Source of the DNA: Okapia johnstoni
Lineage: Eukaryota; Chordata; Mammalia; Artiodactyla; Giraffidae
Assembly: GCA_024291935.2 (NCBI GenBank)
Contig: CM044321.1
Span: forward strand, 62,242,985-62,306,984
Reading direction: 5' to 3'
DNA: 64,000 nucleotides
Below are positions 34,269-45,922 of the stretch, one piece after another. Below the pieces are notes generated by a model. It did not search any database and had not been told where the DNA came from. It was given only the letters and a program-made list of their open reading frames with translations. Within the stretch, counting starts at the first letter, position 1, and the number at the start of each line of letters is the position of its first letter. A program made the translations under genes and the position numbers.

Positions 34269-35111
34269 AAGAAATCTCTCCCATGAATGAAGAACACATA
34301 AGGATAATGAAGAAAAAATTTTAATATTTTGAAATATTTTTCTCATTTTACATAATACTATATTTAAAAGGAAATCATTTCCATATGCTTGAAAGTCATT
34401 TAATAAGATATAATGTCCAGGCTCAGCTTTCAATATTCATAATATAAAGGAAAGATACATAGTCATACATATATACACACATTAAGACATGTACGAGAGA
34501 AAGAGACATAAGAGACATATTTACTGGGAGAGCTCCTAACATCAGCATCATGCCTTTAGTGAAAAGCAGAAGCATTCCTATTAAGGTCAGATACAGACAA
34601 AGATCCTTTTATCCCTGTAACTTAACATTATCCCAGAATTATTAACCAAGAGAAAAAAATAAGAAGAATAAATATTGGATGGGGAAAATAAATTTATCTC
34701 TATGTTAAACTGAAATTATACAACCCCCAAATTCTAGAGATTTAACTATAAAAAACCACGAAGAGTGGCAGAGTCCAGCAGGCTGTCTGGGTTCATTACT
34801 CATACAAACTTAATAGCTATATAAGGGCTAATGATTTAAAAAGGAGATTCAAAGAAAAAAAAAACAGTACCAGAAATTCTCTATATTAAATGGAAAAAAG
34901 GTACAAAACACTATCAGATGCTACTCTTTGTGTTTAAAATTTTAAAAATCATATTTTGCACGCATAATTTATCTCTGGGAAAAAACTCAGAAACTGTTTA
35001 ATGGAGATAATGTATTGTAGAACTTGCAGTGTCTTCCCAAGATATGTTTGTCTTATCAGGAAAGGGAAATTCTTGGAATCCTTAATCCTCTGAGTCCTTG
35101 TTGCCTGCCAA
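34269..35111. other. Unassigned AT-rich sequence
   Basis: There is no recognised feature. The minus-strand open frame 34146-34433 is not credible. Confidence 0.5.
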
Positions 35112-35250
35112 GTTGACATCACCTGTGAGCTTGTCAGAAATGCAGAATCTCAGGCCTTGCTCCAGATACACTGAATCACAATTTGTATCTCATTAAAGCT
35201 ACTTTGTTGCTGACATGAACATTAACATGTGTGAAGCATTGCTCTAAGAA
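35112..35250 (+). mobile_element. MER5A-type hAT-Charlie remnant
   Basis: It contains the MER5A core: 'gacatcacctgtgagcttgt', 'cagaaatgcagaatctcagg' and 'agatacactgaatcac'. The terminal inverted repeats have decayed. Confidence 0.8.
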
Positions 35251-35507
35251 ATCAGTTCATATTTGTTTAGTTGAGAGTCTGGAGAATTTTTTTGAGGGAA
35301 CCAGAAGGAAAACAACCCTTTATGGAGTTCATACAAACCAAAGAAAATCCAGAGTCATCACAGAGAGTGTCAAAAAACAAAAAGAAAAATAAAAGAAGCC
35401 TCCCCCTTTAATTATGTATTTCAAACAATTACTACTTGTTTGAAATAATTAAATCTTGTCTGTCAACAGCTATTCCATCTTTGATACTGATGCTTTGAAA
35501 CGGAATG

Positions 35508-35662
35508 AAAGGGGCTTGCCTGGTGGCTCAGAAGGTAAAGAATCTGCCTGCCATGCAAGTGACTTGGGTTCGATCCTTGGGTTGGGAAGATCCTCTGGAG
35601 AAGGGAATGGCTACCCACTCCAGGGTACTTGCCTGGGAAACCCCATGCACAGTGGAGCCTGA
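35508..35662 (+). mobile_element. Bov-tA SINE, 3'-truncated
   Basis: The tRNA head and first body part are present with a good B box (GGGTTCGATCC). It stops at AGTGGAGCCTG, short of the usual GAGTCGGACACGACTGAG end, so a 3' deletion is likely. Confidence 0.9.
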
Positions 35663-35828
35663 AATAGGCCATTTTTAAACAGTTACTTTGTTTGTTGTTG
35701 GATAAGTCTTTTCAAGAGAGTATTTTGCCTCCAATTAATTGAACCAACAAAGAATAAAAACATAGTATGTAGCATTTTCCATTCTTTTGAAATATTCAGA
35801 ATCATTAATTTCAATTATCTACTTGCAT

Positions 35829-36319
35829 CAGTTCAGTTCACTTCAGTTGCTCAGTCGTGTCCATCTCTTTGAGACCCCATGGACTGCAGCACGCCAGGCT
35901 TCCCTGTCCATCACCAACTCCTGGAGCTTACTCAAGCTCATGTCCATTGAGTTGGTGATGCCATCCAACCATCTCATCCTCTGTCATCCCCTTCTCCTCC
36001 CACCTTCAATCTTCCCCACCATCAGGGTCTTTTCCAATGAGTCTGTTCTTCGCATCAGGTGGCCAAAGTATTGGAGTTTCAGCTTCATCATCAGTCCTTC
36101 CAATGAATATTCAGGACTGATTTCCTTTAGGATGGGCTGGTTGGATCTCCTTGCAGTCCAAGGGACTCTCAAGAGTCTTTTCCAACACCACAGTTCAAAA
36201 GCATCAATTCTTCGGCCCTCGGCTTTCTTTACAGTCCAACTCTCACATCCATACACGACTACTGGAAAAACCATAGCTTTGATGACATGGACCTTTGTTG
36301 GCAAAGTAATGCCTCTACT
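35829..36319 (-). mobile_element. BovB LINE 3' end, 5'-truncated
   Basis: This is an antisense BovB tail. On the minus strand, 36325-35984 holds a 113-codon open stretch of the C-terminal region (TLPTKVHVIKAMVFPV, CESWTVKKAE, FELWCWKRLLRVPW), the longest intact piece of that region in the window. A short duplication, TTGCAT (35823-35828 and 36320-36325), may be the TSD. Confidence 0.94.
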
Positions 36320-36329
36320 TTGCATACTA

Positions 36330-37013
36330 AAGGGTAAATTATTATTTTAAGCTATATGAGCAATTTATAAGTATTTGGTGATGGGAAATTATTATCATAC
36401 TAATCAAAGGATGTAAAGTTATTTTCATTATATGATAAGAATGTTATACATTTCCCAATTATAAACAATATTTCCATTTCCTCTAGAAATAATTTTAGAC
36501 CCAACAGATATACTTTTACAATTTGCAGATTTTCAGAGTTAGCCAATATAACAAATATACAAAAGAATCAAGTAGTGCTCAATCTTCTTAGACTATGAAA
36601 CTAGGTTTAGCAAATCACTAACTAGTTAAATATAAACTACAGGAAAAGCAATGAACTAGCATAAGGAATTGATCTGTAGTATCTTCAAAGAGAACTTTTA
36701 AAAAGTATGATATTAAAAATATTAAATAGCTTTTTAAAAGTATAATATGTCTGGCAGGCATGTTTTCTGTTTGACAAAGTAAGACCCTAGTGGGACACAA
36801 TCAAGTATGAAAGATATTTAATATAAGTAATAGGGGATAAATCAGTTGTCTAAAAATCAATTCCTTGGAAACTAATGTACATACCAGCAAGGATGACTCA
36901 TTGTGTTTTCTGGCATCAAATTGGGTATGCTGTTCAGGCATCAAAGTCAGGCATCAAACTGGGTACTCTGTTCAGATAAAATTTAAGAACTACCGAGAAC
37001 TTTTTGCTAGATA
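36330..37013. other. Unassigned AT-rich sequence
   Basis: A local direct repeat is present near 36910-36970 ('ggcatcaaa(t/c)tgggta(t/c)(g/t)ct' twice, about 43 bases apart). Otherwise nothing is recognised. Confidence 0.45.
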
Positions 37014-37027
37014 ACAGATATTCAAAT

Positions 37028-37229
37028 TCTTCCTTGGTGGCTCAATCTGTAAAGAACTGCCTGCAGTGCAGAAGACCTGGGTTTGATCCCTGGGTTAGGA
37101 AGATCCCCTGGAGGAGAGCATGGCAACCCCCTCAAGTATTCTTGCCTGGAGAATCCCCATGGATAGAGGAGCTGTTGGGCTGCAGTCCATGGGGTTGCAA
37201 AGAGTCAGACACAACTGACTAAGCACAGC
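37028..37229 (+). mobile_element. Bov-tA SINE, full length
   Basis: It starts TCTTCCTTGGTGGCTCAATC and ends CAACTGACTAAGCACAGC. A perfect 14-bp TSD, ACAGATATTCAAAT (37014-37027 and 37230-37243), is the longest in the window. Confidence 0.96.
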
Positions 37230-37727
37230 ACAGATATTCAAATACTCTCTCAGTAATGTATACGATTAGTTTAAGTTGTTTGTCAAAAATTAGAAGGTAA
37301 CAGAAAGGTCCAGAAAAACCAAAACAATCTTGAAAGAGAGCAAATTTGGAAGAGTCACACATCCAGATTTCAACACTTACAACAAACCTACAGTAATCAA
37401 AACAGTGTGGCATAGCATAGCATAGGATAAATGTATTGATTGGTGGGATAGAATGAAGTTTCCAGAAACAGTCCTTTGTGGTCAAGTGATTTTTGACAAG
37501 GGTACCCAACAAATCAGTGGAAAAGAAGAGTCTTTTCATCAAAGATTGCTTAGACAACAGGATTTCCTCTTGCCAAACAATGAAGTTCACCTCCTCCCTC
37601 ACATTCTACCAAAATTTTAATTCAAAATGGATTATAGACTTTAAAGTAACACATCAAGCTATAAAACTTCTGCAAGAAAATATAGAAGAAAATCTTTGTG
37701 ACCTTAAATTAGACAAAGCCTTCCTAG

Positions 37728-38046
37728 TTCAGTTCAGTTCAGTTCAGTCGCTCAGTCATGTCCTGCTCTTTGCGACCCCATGAACCGCAGCACGCCAGGC
37801 CTCCCTGTCCATCACCAGCTCCCTGAGTCCACCCAAACCCATGTCCATTGAGTCGGTGATGCCATCCGACCATCTCATCATCCCCTTCTCCTCCTGCCCT
37901 CAATCTTTCCCAGCATCAGGGTCTTTTCAAGTGAGTCAGCTCTTCACATCAGGTGGCCAAAATATTGGAGTTTCAGCTTCAACATCAATCCTTTCAATGA
38001 ACACCCAGGACTGATCTCCTTTAAGATGGACTGGTTGGATCTCCTT
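37728..38046 (-). mobile_element. BovB LINE 3' end nested in old L1
   Basis: On the plus strand it runs from AGTTCAGTTCAGTTCAGTTC (an expanded GTTCA tail) to GATGGACTGGTTGGATCTCC. The L1 reads across when it is removed (AAAGCCTTCCTAG joined to ATATGACATCAAAAAC). No clean TSD was found. Confidence 0.94.
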
Positions 38047-39003
38047 GATATGACATCAAAAACATGGGCAACAAAGAAAAAATAGATAAATTGGATTCGA
38101 TTAAAAGTAAAAGCTTTTGTGCTTCAAATGACACCATCAAGAAAATAGAAGGATAACACACAGAGTGGGAGAAAATATTTGCAAATTATCTGTCCAGTTT
38201 TTTTTTAGACATGTATGTGAAATATATAAAGAACTCCAATAACTCCATAAAAAATCAAATCATTCAGCTAATAAATGGGTGAATGATATGAATACACATT
38301 TCTCCAAAGAAGATATGTAGCTGACCAATAAACATATAAAAAGATGATCAACATTATTAATCATTTAGCATATACAGATAAAAATAACAAGATACTACTT
38401 CACACAGACTAGGATGGTTATAAACAAAAAAGCAGCCAGTAACAAGTGTTGATAAGGAAGTAGATTAATTGGAACTCTGATACATTGCTGGTGGGAAAAC
38501 AAAATAGTGTAGCCACTTTGGAAAACAGTATGGCAGTTTCTTAGATAGTTAAATATAGAGTTATGATATAGGTCCGCCATTCCACTCTTTTATAACACAC
38601 CAAAGAAAACAGAAGTAAAACACACAAAAATTCATACAGGAATGTTTACAGCAGCATTTTTCATAATAGCCAAACTACAAATACAACCCAAATGTTCATC
38701 ACCTGATGACAAAATGTAGAGTATCCATAAAAATGTGTGTTATTCAACAATAAAAATGTGTGAATATTGATACATGTAAGGACATAGATGAACCCTGAAT
38801 ATATTATGCTAAGTGAAAGAAGCCAGTCATAAAAGAGCACATACTGTATAGCCTACTTATGTGAAATGTTCAGATAGGCAAATATAAAGAGAGAGAATAG
38901 ATTAATCATTGTCTGGGGCTGTGGGCATTGAGGGCCAATGGGGAATGACTGCTAATATGTTCCAGGATTTCTGTTGGGGGTACCTAAAGCATTTTAAAAC
39001 TGA

Positions 39004-39794
39004 TGTGCCTTCTGGGAACCCTACTTAATTCACTGTGGTGATCCAAATGGGAAGGAAGTCCAAAAGGAGGCGGTGGGGGGTGGGGGGTGGACATGTATGT
39101 ATATATATGGCTGATTCACTTTGCTGTACAGTAGAAACTAATATAACATTGTAAAGTTCCAAAATCACTGTGGACTGTGATTGTAGCCATGAATTTCAAA
39201 AACACTTGCTCCCTGGAAAAAAAGCTATGACAAACCTAGACAGCATATTAAAAAGAGATATTATTTTGTGGACAGAGGTCCGAATAGCCAAAGCTATGGT
39301 TTTTCTAGTAGTCATGTACTACTACTAGATGTAGAGATGTGAGAGCTAGACCATAAAGAAGGTTGAGAGCCAAAGAATAGAGCCTTTTGAACTGTGGTGT
39401 TGGAGAAGACTCTCGAGAGTCCCTTGGACAGCAAGGAGATCAAACCAGTCGATCCTAAAGGAAATCAACCCTGAATGTTCATTGGAAAGACTGATGCTGA
39501 AGCTGAAGCTCCAATACTTTGGCCACCTGATGTGAAGAGCCAACACACTGAAAAAGACCCTGATGCTGGGAAAGATTGAAGACAGGAGGAGAAGGGGATG
39601 CTAGAGGATGAGATGGTTGGATGCCATCACTGACTCAATAGGCATGAGTTTGAGCAAGCTCCGGGAGATGATGAAGGACTGGGAAGCCTGGTGTGCTGCA
39701 GTCCATAGGGTTGCAAAGACTCAGACACATATGAGCAACTGAACAACAACAAAAACAATTATACTTCAATAAAAATTAATTAAAAATTAAAAAA
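39004..39794 (+). mobile_element. Artiodactyl L1 3' UTR inserted in old L1
   Basis: The tail begins about 'tgtgccttctgggaaccct', includes AATGGGAAGGAAGTCC and GCTGATTCACTTTGCTGTAC, and resumes after the nested BovB with CAATTATACTTCAATAAAAA. A 9-bp TSD, TAAAACTGA (38995-39003 and 39795-39803), brackets the whole composite. Confidence 0.88.
39157..39755 (+). mobile_element. BovB LINE 3' end nested in the artiodactyl L1 tail
   Basis: It starts at TCCAAAATCACTGTGGACTG (mid C-terminal region, compare 27308) and ends GCAACTGAACAACAACAA. It contains a small insertion with repeated ACTACTACTAGATGTAGAGA near 39318-39340 that is absent in the copy at 27460. It is the youngest layer of the composite. 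Confidence 0.93.
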
Positions 39795-39890
39795 TAAAAC
39801 TGACATGAATATACTAAAACCCAATAAGTTGTACACTTTAAATGGGTAAATTGTATGGTATGTGAATGACAGCACATTAAAACTATTAAA

Positions 39891-40582
39891 AATATCTTGA
39901 GAAGCTAATGTTAAATCGTTTAGGCTTGTTTTATATAAAATTTAAGAAAAAGGTTTTTTTTTAAGAGAAAAGAGAAAATAGTATAGTTTTAAGTTTCTAA
40001 ACTTAAAACTGCCAAGAATTTAAAATATATGCTACAAATGTAAAATATGATCAGTACAGTCACTCTGACAGTATCTTCACCTTGAATAATTTAATTTTCA
40101 AATAGTTACACATTCTTTTAAAATGCAGGAGAGTGGAATCAGTATGTGGAAACACTTTAAACTCTTTAGAGAATTTCTATCACATAAATCTTCCACAATA
40201 TTCAGTCTCAAGTAACTGTTTCAGAAAAATATCTTTGAAAGTGTTTCTGTTATGATAATTTCTAGTAGAATGTGAATTTCTATTCCATTGAGTTTATGGT
40301 GTTTATATAATTAAAATATAGATGATTGCTCTGAGACACTAGTACATTTCTGAGATATGAGAAACAATAAGAAATGTGACATTATAATACATCCGTGTTT
40401 TAAAATGTGTACCAAGTGAAAATACATTAATATTTTTAACTGGAAATGTGTTAATTACTCTCTAACGTTGTAGTGGCAAAATGAATTTGACTCTTAACTA
40501 AAGGGAATTCACATTTAAAAGGTAATTGTAGCTGAAATTGAAATATTAAATAGAAATAAATATACTGTGAAGTCAAATGAAT
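39891..40582. other. Unassigned AT-rich sequence
   Basis: There is no recognised feature. Confidence 0.5.
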
Positions 40583-40785
40583 GCCCTGCAAATAATGGGA
40601 AGCTGCCCTATAGCACGGGAGCTCAATTCCATGCCCTGTGATGACGTAGAGGGGAAGGATGGGCAGATGGGAGGGAGGTTCATGAAGGAGGGAATATATG
40701 TATGCTTATAACTGATTCACGATGTTGTACAGCAGAAACTAACAAAACATTGTGAAGCAATTATATTCTAATTTTAAAAATGTAT
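40583..40785 (+). mobile_element. Artiodactyl L1 3' UTR fragment
   Basis: It includes 'gatgggcagatgggaggga', ACTGATTCACGATGTTGTAC and AGCAATTATATTCTAATTTT, in the order seen in the copies at 50440 and 54380. Confidence 0.8.
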
Positions 40786-40789
40786 CTTG

Positions 40790-41035
40790 AATCACCCATG
40801 TGGACCTAATGTAATCACAAGTGTCTTTAAAAGATGGAAGAAGGAAGCAGAAGAATGAGTAATGAAATGTGCTGTCTTCCTAGACCCTCTGAAGGAATGC
40901 AGCCTTCTTATACCTTGATTTTAGCTCAATGAGACCCATTTTGGACTTCTCCAGAACTGTTAGAAAATAAACTTGCATTGTTTTAAGCCACAAGATTGTA
41001 GGAACTTGTTCAGCAGCGATAGGAAATTAACACAG
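40790..41035 (+). mobile_element. MLT1-type LTR (ERVL-MaLR), 3' half
   Basis: It has TGTAATCACAAGTGTCTTTA, CCTTGATTTTAGCTCAATGA and the polyadenylation region AGAAAATAAACTTGCATTG, followed by TTTTAAGCCACAAGATTG and 'aggaaattaacacag'. The 5' half is missing. Confidence 0.8.
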
Positions 41036-41119
41036 ATAGCATGTGAAACTGACTATGTATACCCCAACTTCCACTCCCTTCCTTTCACCTTGAATGCATA
41101 GTAATTTCTGACCAAAACT

Positions 41120-41215
41120 TATCCGATCCAGTTTGGTATCTCCAGGATCCAGCATGGTGCCCAGAATACAGTAGACACTTGGAAAATACTTGTTGAATCA
41201 AATAAATGAACGAAA
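41120..41215 (+). mobile_element. L2/MIR-like 3' end remnant
   Basis: It has 'gtgcccagaatacagtagac' and 'aatacttgttgaatcaaata' in the order typical of L2/MIR tails. It is old. Confidence 0.55.
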
Positions 41216-42799
41216 GGCTACTTTTAGTTGTACAAGTTTATTTTTTCCTATTACATAATTTTTTGATGATCTCATACTTGGAATTGACCGTGATTTTTTG
41301 GACAGACAAAACAGAATGGCTAATTGGGAGGCTTCATGTTAGTAATCAGATATTTAAGTGGATATCCATTAGCATTCACTTCCCTGCTGTTTTTCTTACA
41401 TTTGAGGACAAAATTTACGCCATTTATGCCATTTTAAAAGACTCTGATAGAATGAATGGGTCCTAGAACATAAGCCTTGAAAATATAGTCTGAAACCAAA
41501 GCCTGTGAAAACCTGCAGAAAGACTGAGCAGCAAACCCAAGGGGCTCTCATTTGGAGTTAGAAATCTCAACATTTTCTTTTTCCTTTCTCCACCAAGCTG
41601 TTCAGTTCTAGCTTAATGGTTTTCAGTTAGTACTGCTTACAATCATATATCTGCAGGGACCCCTCCCTCCTATGGTCACATCGAAACACCTTGTTTCAAA
41701 GGTAGGGGGGCTGTGAAAATTGGCATTGTATTCATCTGAAATGCTTTATACAGTGAAAAAACTCTGTTTACTAGTCACTGCCATGGAATTATTCATAATA
41801 AAAATAATTCTGAGTACTCTGAACATTTAACACCTTATTCACAGCATTTCACACACTTCAGAAAAATAGTTTTCATTAGAAAATAGAGAAAAACTTCAGA
41901 AAAAAACATTTCATTATCCCATCACATTATTTTAAATTATGCAAGCAACCATTTTTTAAAACTTTTGGTGCTCACCTTTCCGACTTTCTATCCATTTTAA
42001 GATTTTAGCCAATTATCTTCAAAGTATACCTTGAGGTTGGCATGTAATTTGAAATTATTGCATTGAAAACACTTTAAGGATGAAAGTCACAGCTGAAAGA
42101 GTAAATACTAGGTTAATGTTAAGAAAAATCAAAGTGGCCTTAGGCAGCTAGAAACTTGCCAGGTACTGCCAGCCAGGCCTTGGTATTGTGAGGGGCTGGC
42201 CTGGCACCCCTAGCTGGTCCCTGGTGTTTTCCTGTTAAATATTAACAGTTTTAAGAGCACCAGTGTCAGCAGAGGCCACTCTGTGAATATGCTGGATCAA
42301 GACAAAAATAAGACCACTCTGTAATTATGTATGAACACTTGAAAAAAAAATGTTCTGAGCCTCCCTCCATTCCTCAGTCTTGTCTGATATGATGAAATAT
42401 GGCTTCTTTACTAACTATGGATTGAGTTTCTTCATTCTAATTTACCCTCATCCAAGATAAGATTTACTGAGATACTCAGTTAAAGAATTATCTGTGCTTC
42501 CTGACAATGCTTTACCCAGAGTGAGGCTCTGCTCCCTTAAATCTTCCATAAGGCCACCTAACCAAAGCCCAGACCCTCCATGGAGTAATTCCTACTTAAT
42601 ACCTTAATACCTGATGTCTTGCATTTCACCCATGCTGTGTATTTCCTGTCATTGCTGTTAATAGTCAACCCAATTCACTTAACTACTTGTGTGTTTCTGG
42701 AGGCCTTTGGTCAGAGAGTACAGACATTGCAGAGAGTGTCAAAAAATCATAAAACCTGTTTGTTCGATTTTTGTATATTATTTATATACTCTGAAATTT
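41216..42799. other. Unassigned sequence
   Basis: The open frames 41206-41466 (86 codons) and 42619-42804 (61 codons) have no recognisable domain. This is one of the longer stretches free of recent repeats. Confidence 0.45.
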
Positions 42800-42872
42800 T
42801 TTGAGTGTTTACAGTGTCTAGCTTAATTCTAGATGGTGAGGATTCTGATGAGAAAATAAATAAGATCTAGTT
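42800..42872 (+). mobile_element. L2-like remnant
   Basis: 'gtgtttacagtgtctagctt' then 'gatggtgaggattc' matches the L2 pattern of this region. Low certainty. Confidence 0.4.
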
Positions 42873-42880
42873 CTTATGGT

Positions 42881-43097
42881 CTTCAGGTCTTCCTTACTGG
42901 CCCGGGGTAAAGAACCCGGCTGCCAATTCAGGAAATGTGGATTCAATCCCTGACTTGGAAAGATTCCCTAGAGAAGGAAGTGGCAACCCACTCCAGTATT
43001 CTTGCCTGGGAAATCCCGTGGACAGAGGAGCCTGGAGGGCTACAGTCCATGGGGTGGCAAAAGAGTCGGACACAACTTAGCGAATAAACAACAACAA
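42881..43097 (+). mobile_element. Bov-tA SINE, full length
   Basis: It is a plus-strand copy ending GCGAATAAACAACAACAA. An 8-bp TSD, CTTATGGT (42873-42880 and 43098-43105), is present. Confidence 0.94.
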
Positions 43098-43105
43098 CTT
43101 ATGGT

Positions 43106-43674
43106 ATTTACACTATACGGTATTGGGTTTGATAGTCATGATTAAAAGAGATTAAATGTTTCCTCAAAATATTGGAGGAAATCCATTTGTATGTAACAAG
43201 TTTTTCTTCTGGATACTTGTGTATAATTTTCTCTGTGTGGCTCTGTTTTAGGGGTTTCTAAGTAAAGAAATGTACCTTAGAAAAAATTGTCCTACAACAC
43301 ACACAGTTGCATAGAGAAGTTATAAGCCAGATGTGCTTTAAAGAAAGTACTCTATGCATTCTGTGTATGACAATGCCTTGATGTGCTTATTTTTATCTGT
43401 AGAACTGTATCAATGCTTTTGCTGTTCAGAAAGAGATTCTCTTGTAAATTCTCTAAGGTTTTTATCATCTAAGTAATTCATTCATCTTCAGTGTCCCTTT
43501 TAGATATGGATTTTTAAAAAATGTTTACTGCTCTCCAATGTAATTTTTACTGTAGGCCCTTCAAATTATATATCAGTAAGAGACTTCTCAGGATTATAAA
43601 CTAGGCCTATTGCTTTACAGAGTGAATAGGTTTGAGCAGACTGTCTCCTCCTGAATGTTTCATGATAGACAGGC
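43106..43674. other. Unassigned AT-rich sequence
   Basis: There is no recognised feature. Confidence 0.5.
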
Positions 43675-43871
43675 CATCTCCTTTATGGCTCAGTGGTAAA
43701 GAATCTGCCTGTAATGCAGAAGACCTGGGTTCAGTCCTTGGGTTAGGAGGATCTCCTGGAGGAGGGTATGGCAGCCCACTCCAGTATTCTTGCCTGGAGA
43801 ATCCTATGGACAGAGGAGTCTGGCAGGCTACAGTTCATGGGGCCTCAAAGAGCTAGACTTGACTGAATAAC
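43675..43871 (+). mobile_element. Bov-tA SINE
   Basis: It is a plus-strand copy with head CATCTCCTTTATGGCTCAGT and a diverged end (GAGCTAGACTTGACTGAATA). It is followed 13 bases later by another SINE in the same orientation. Confidence 0.93.
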
Positions 43872-43884
43872 TATTTCATTGTGG

Positions 43885-44105
43885 GGGCTTCCCAGGTGCG
43901 CTAGTGGTAAAGAACCCACTTGCCAATGTAGGAAATGTAAGAGACATGGCTTTAATCCCTGGGTCAGGAAGATCCCCTGGAGGAAGGCATGGCAATCCAC
44001 TCCAGTATTCTTGCCTGGAGAATCCTATTGACAGAGGAGCCTGGCGGGCTACACTCCATAGGGTTGCAAAAAGTTGGACACGACTGAAGCAACTTAGCAT
44101 GCATG
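43885..44105 (+). mobile_element. Bov-tA SINE
   Basis: It is a plus-strand full-length copy (GGGCTTCCCAGGTGCGCTAG to GCAACTTAGCATGCATGC). It differs from the neighbour at 43675 in the head (AATGTAGGAAATGTAAGAGA), so these are two insertions rather than a recent tandem duplication. Confidence 0.94.
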
Positions 44106-44187
44106 CACACACTCCTTTATCAGAGTTACTTTTCAATAGTATGGTGACTGTGCCATATTTCTCTATATAGTTTTATCTAAATATGTA

Positions 44188-44575
44188 CAGATGTCAGAGT
44201 TGGACCATAAAGAAGACTGAACGCTGAAGAATTGATGCCTTCAAATTGTGGTGCTGTTAAAGACTCCTGAGAGTCACTTGGACTGCAAGGAGATCAAACC
44301 AGTCAATCCTAAAGGAAATCAACTCTAAATATTCATTGGAACGGCTTATGCTGAAATTCCATACTTTGGCCACCTGATGCGAACAGCTGACTCATTGGAA
44401 AAGACTCTGATTCTGGGAAATATTGAAGGCAAGAGAAGGGGGCAACAGAGGATAAGATGGTTGGATGGCATCACTGACTCCATGGACATGAGTTTGAGCA
44501 AACTCCAGGAGATGGGGAAAGACAGGGAAACCTGGCGTGCTGCAGTCCATGGGGTAACCGGACAACAACAACAAG
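44188..44575 (+). mobile_element. BovB LINE 3' end, 5'-truncated
   Basis: It runs from ACAGATGTCAGAGTTGGACC to GACAACAACAACAAGG. The usual GTCGCAAAGAGTCGGACACG block is deleted, leaving GGGGTAACCGGACAACAAC. 44377-44580 keeps the [12 protein letters not shown] and [14 protein letters not shown] blocks. Confidence 0.93.
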
Positions 44576-44742
44576 GATAAATATGTTATGAAACATGGAT
44601 TGATAATGTTATCTATCATTTCAAAAGAGTACTCTTTAGCCAAGATAGATTAGTGGGAAAAAATGTAATTAACAACCCAAAGATCCTCTCTCCCTGCCCC
44701 AACTTTTTATTTCCAAATCATACCATCAGGGGGTATATTTGG

Positions 44743-45203
44743 TTTTGTTGTTATTTATTTCTTAAATGTTATTATTTTGGTATAATTGCTTTACAGTGTT
44801 GTGCTAGTTTCTGCTGTACAATGAAGTGAATCTGCTGTTTGTATACATATATTCCCTCCCTCTTGAACCTCCCTCCCACCTTCCTCCTCCTACCCCTCTA
44901 GGTCATCACAGAGCACCAAACTGCACTCCCTGTATTACACAGCAGGTTCCCTATTATACTAGCTATCTGTTTTACACATGGTAGTGTAAAAGCTAGCATC
45001 AGTGCTACTGTCTCAACTTGTCCCACACTCTCCTTTTCCCGCCATGTCCACAAGTTCATTCCCTACATCTGCATCTCTTCCTGCCCTGCAGATAGGTTTA
45101 TTTGTACTATTTTTCTAGATTCCATATATAGTCATTGCTATACAGTGTTTATTTTTCTCTGTCTGACTTACTTCACTCTGTATGACACACCGTCACCGCG
45201 TGA
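44743..45203 (-). mobile_element. L1 LINE 3' UTR, antisense
   Basis: On the plus strand it runs from a T-rich start through TTTACAGTGTTGTGCTAGTT to CTTACTTCACTCTGTATGAC, the reverse complement of an artiodactyl L1 3' end. Confidence 0.85.
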
Positions 45204-45880
45204 TTTTTGGGTCATTGGAGGCTCACCGGAATACAGTGGTCCTGAATTTACAGAGTGGAGCTGATAAAATGGATGCTCTGTTGAATACCTTTTATCATGT
45301 AATCCCTTAATTTTGTCCATCCGTCAACATTTTACCTTATGATTATACCGAATGCAAGAGACACCCCTTGGTTAGGAAGGTAGAGTCTGTCAAACAGAAA
45401 ACAAGCAGCTGGTGTGCAGGACATGGTGATCTTTCCCGAAATTGCTTTGGTCTGACTCAGAACAGGATAGAATTTTCAAACCATTTTCCTTTAAACATTC
45501 TATTTAGAATTTGGTGCACTTTTTAGGTAATCTGTTCTTCATTTATCAATGATAAAAACAGTGAACAAATTAATTGCTAGCATGAAAGTGCTATAATCTC
45601 TCATAATTATACAGATTTTAAGAGTCCATGTGGGTGGACTGTTATTAAGTATTGGCACAATTTGTTCCTGAGTAGGTGGCAGTACTGTGCCCAGTGTGTC
45701 GGGAAATAAGATTGGATCCAAAGGAACGCAAGAAGCATTTTCTTTATCAAAGTGTATTTAAACATAGAGAAAAATGAGCTGTATTGTCAGACTTGCTCTT
45801 AGAGTAAAAGTCAAAATGCCTCAGCCCATTCAGGAATAAAGCCTTTTATGATTTTGTACTTGTCTGCCTCCACTGCGACT
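45204..45880. other. Unassigned sequence
   Basis: There is no recognised feature. The minus-strand open frame 45539-45721 is not credible. Confidence 0.5.
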
Positions 45881-45922
45881 CCCCGTGGACAGAGGAGCCT
45901 GGTGGACTACCCCCCATGAGGT
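45881..45922 (+). mobile_element. Bov-tA scrap
   Basis: CCGTGGACAGAGGAGCCTGG followed by TGGACTAC...CATGAGGTC is a ~40-base internal Bov-A piece. It ends where the poly-C tract replaces the expected GCAAAGAGTCGG. Confidence 0.8.

Larger units (their letters stand above)
37265..39890 (+). mobile_element. Old L1 LINE 3' region, host of nested insertions
   Basis: The old L1 ORF2 3' part and 3' UTR lie in three blocks: 37265-37727, 38047-39003 and 39804-39890. The last block holds the terminal 'gttgtacactttaaatgggt' motif. Interruptions are an antisense BovB (37728-38046) and an artiodactyl L1 tail (39004-39794) that itself contains a BovB. ORF2 is fully decayed. Confidence 0.88.

Noticed and set aside
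35984..36325. A 113-codon minus-strand open frame as a gene
   Set aside because: It is the C-terminal region of a truncated antisense BovB; there is no promoter or start context.
35787..36350. A 187-codon plus-strand open frame
   Set aside because: It is the antisense shadow of the BovB C-terminal coding region, made open by codon bias on the other strand.
36910..36970. Direct repeat as a regulatory or minisatellite array
   Set aside because: There are only two imperfect copies in AT-rich DNA; too little to support a function.
37219..37602. A 127-codon minus-strand open frame
   Set aside because: It is antisense to old L1 ORF2 sequence (37265-37727).
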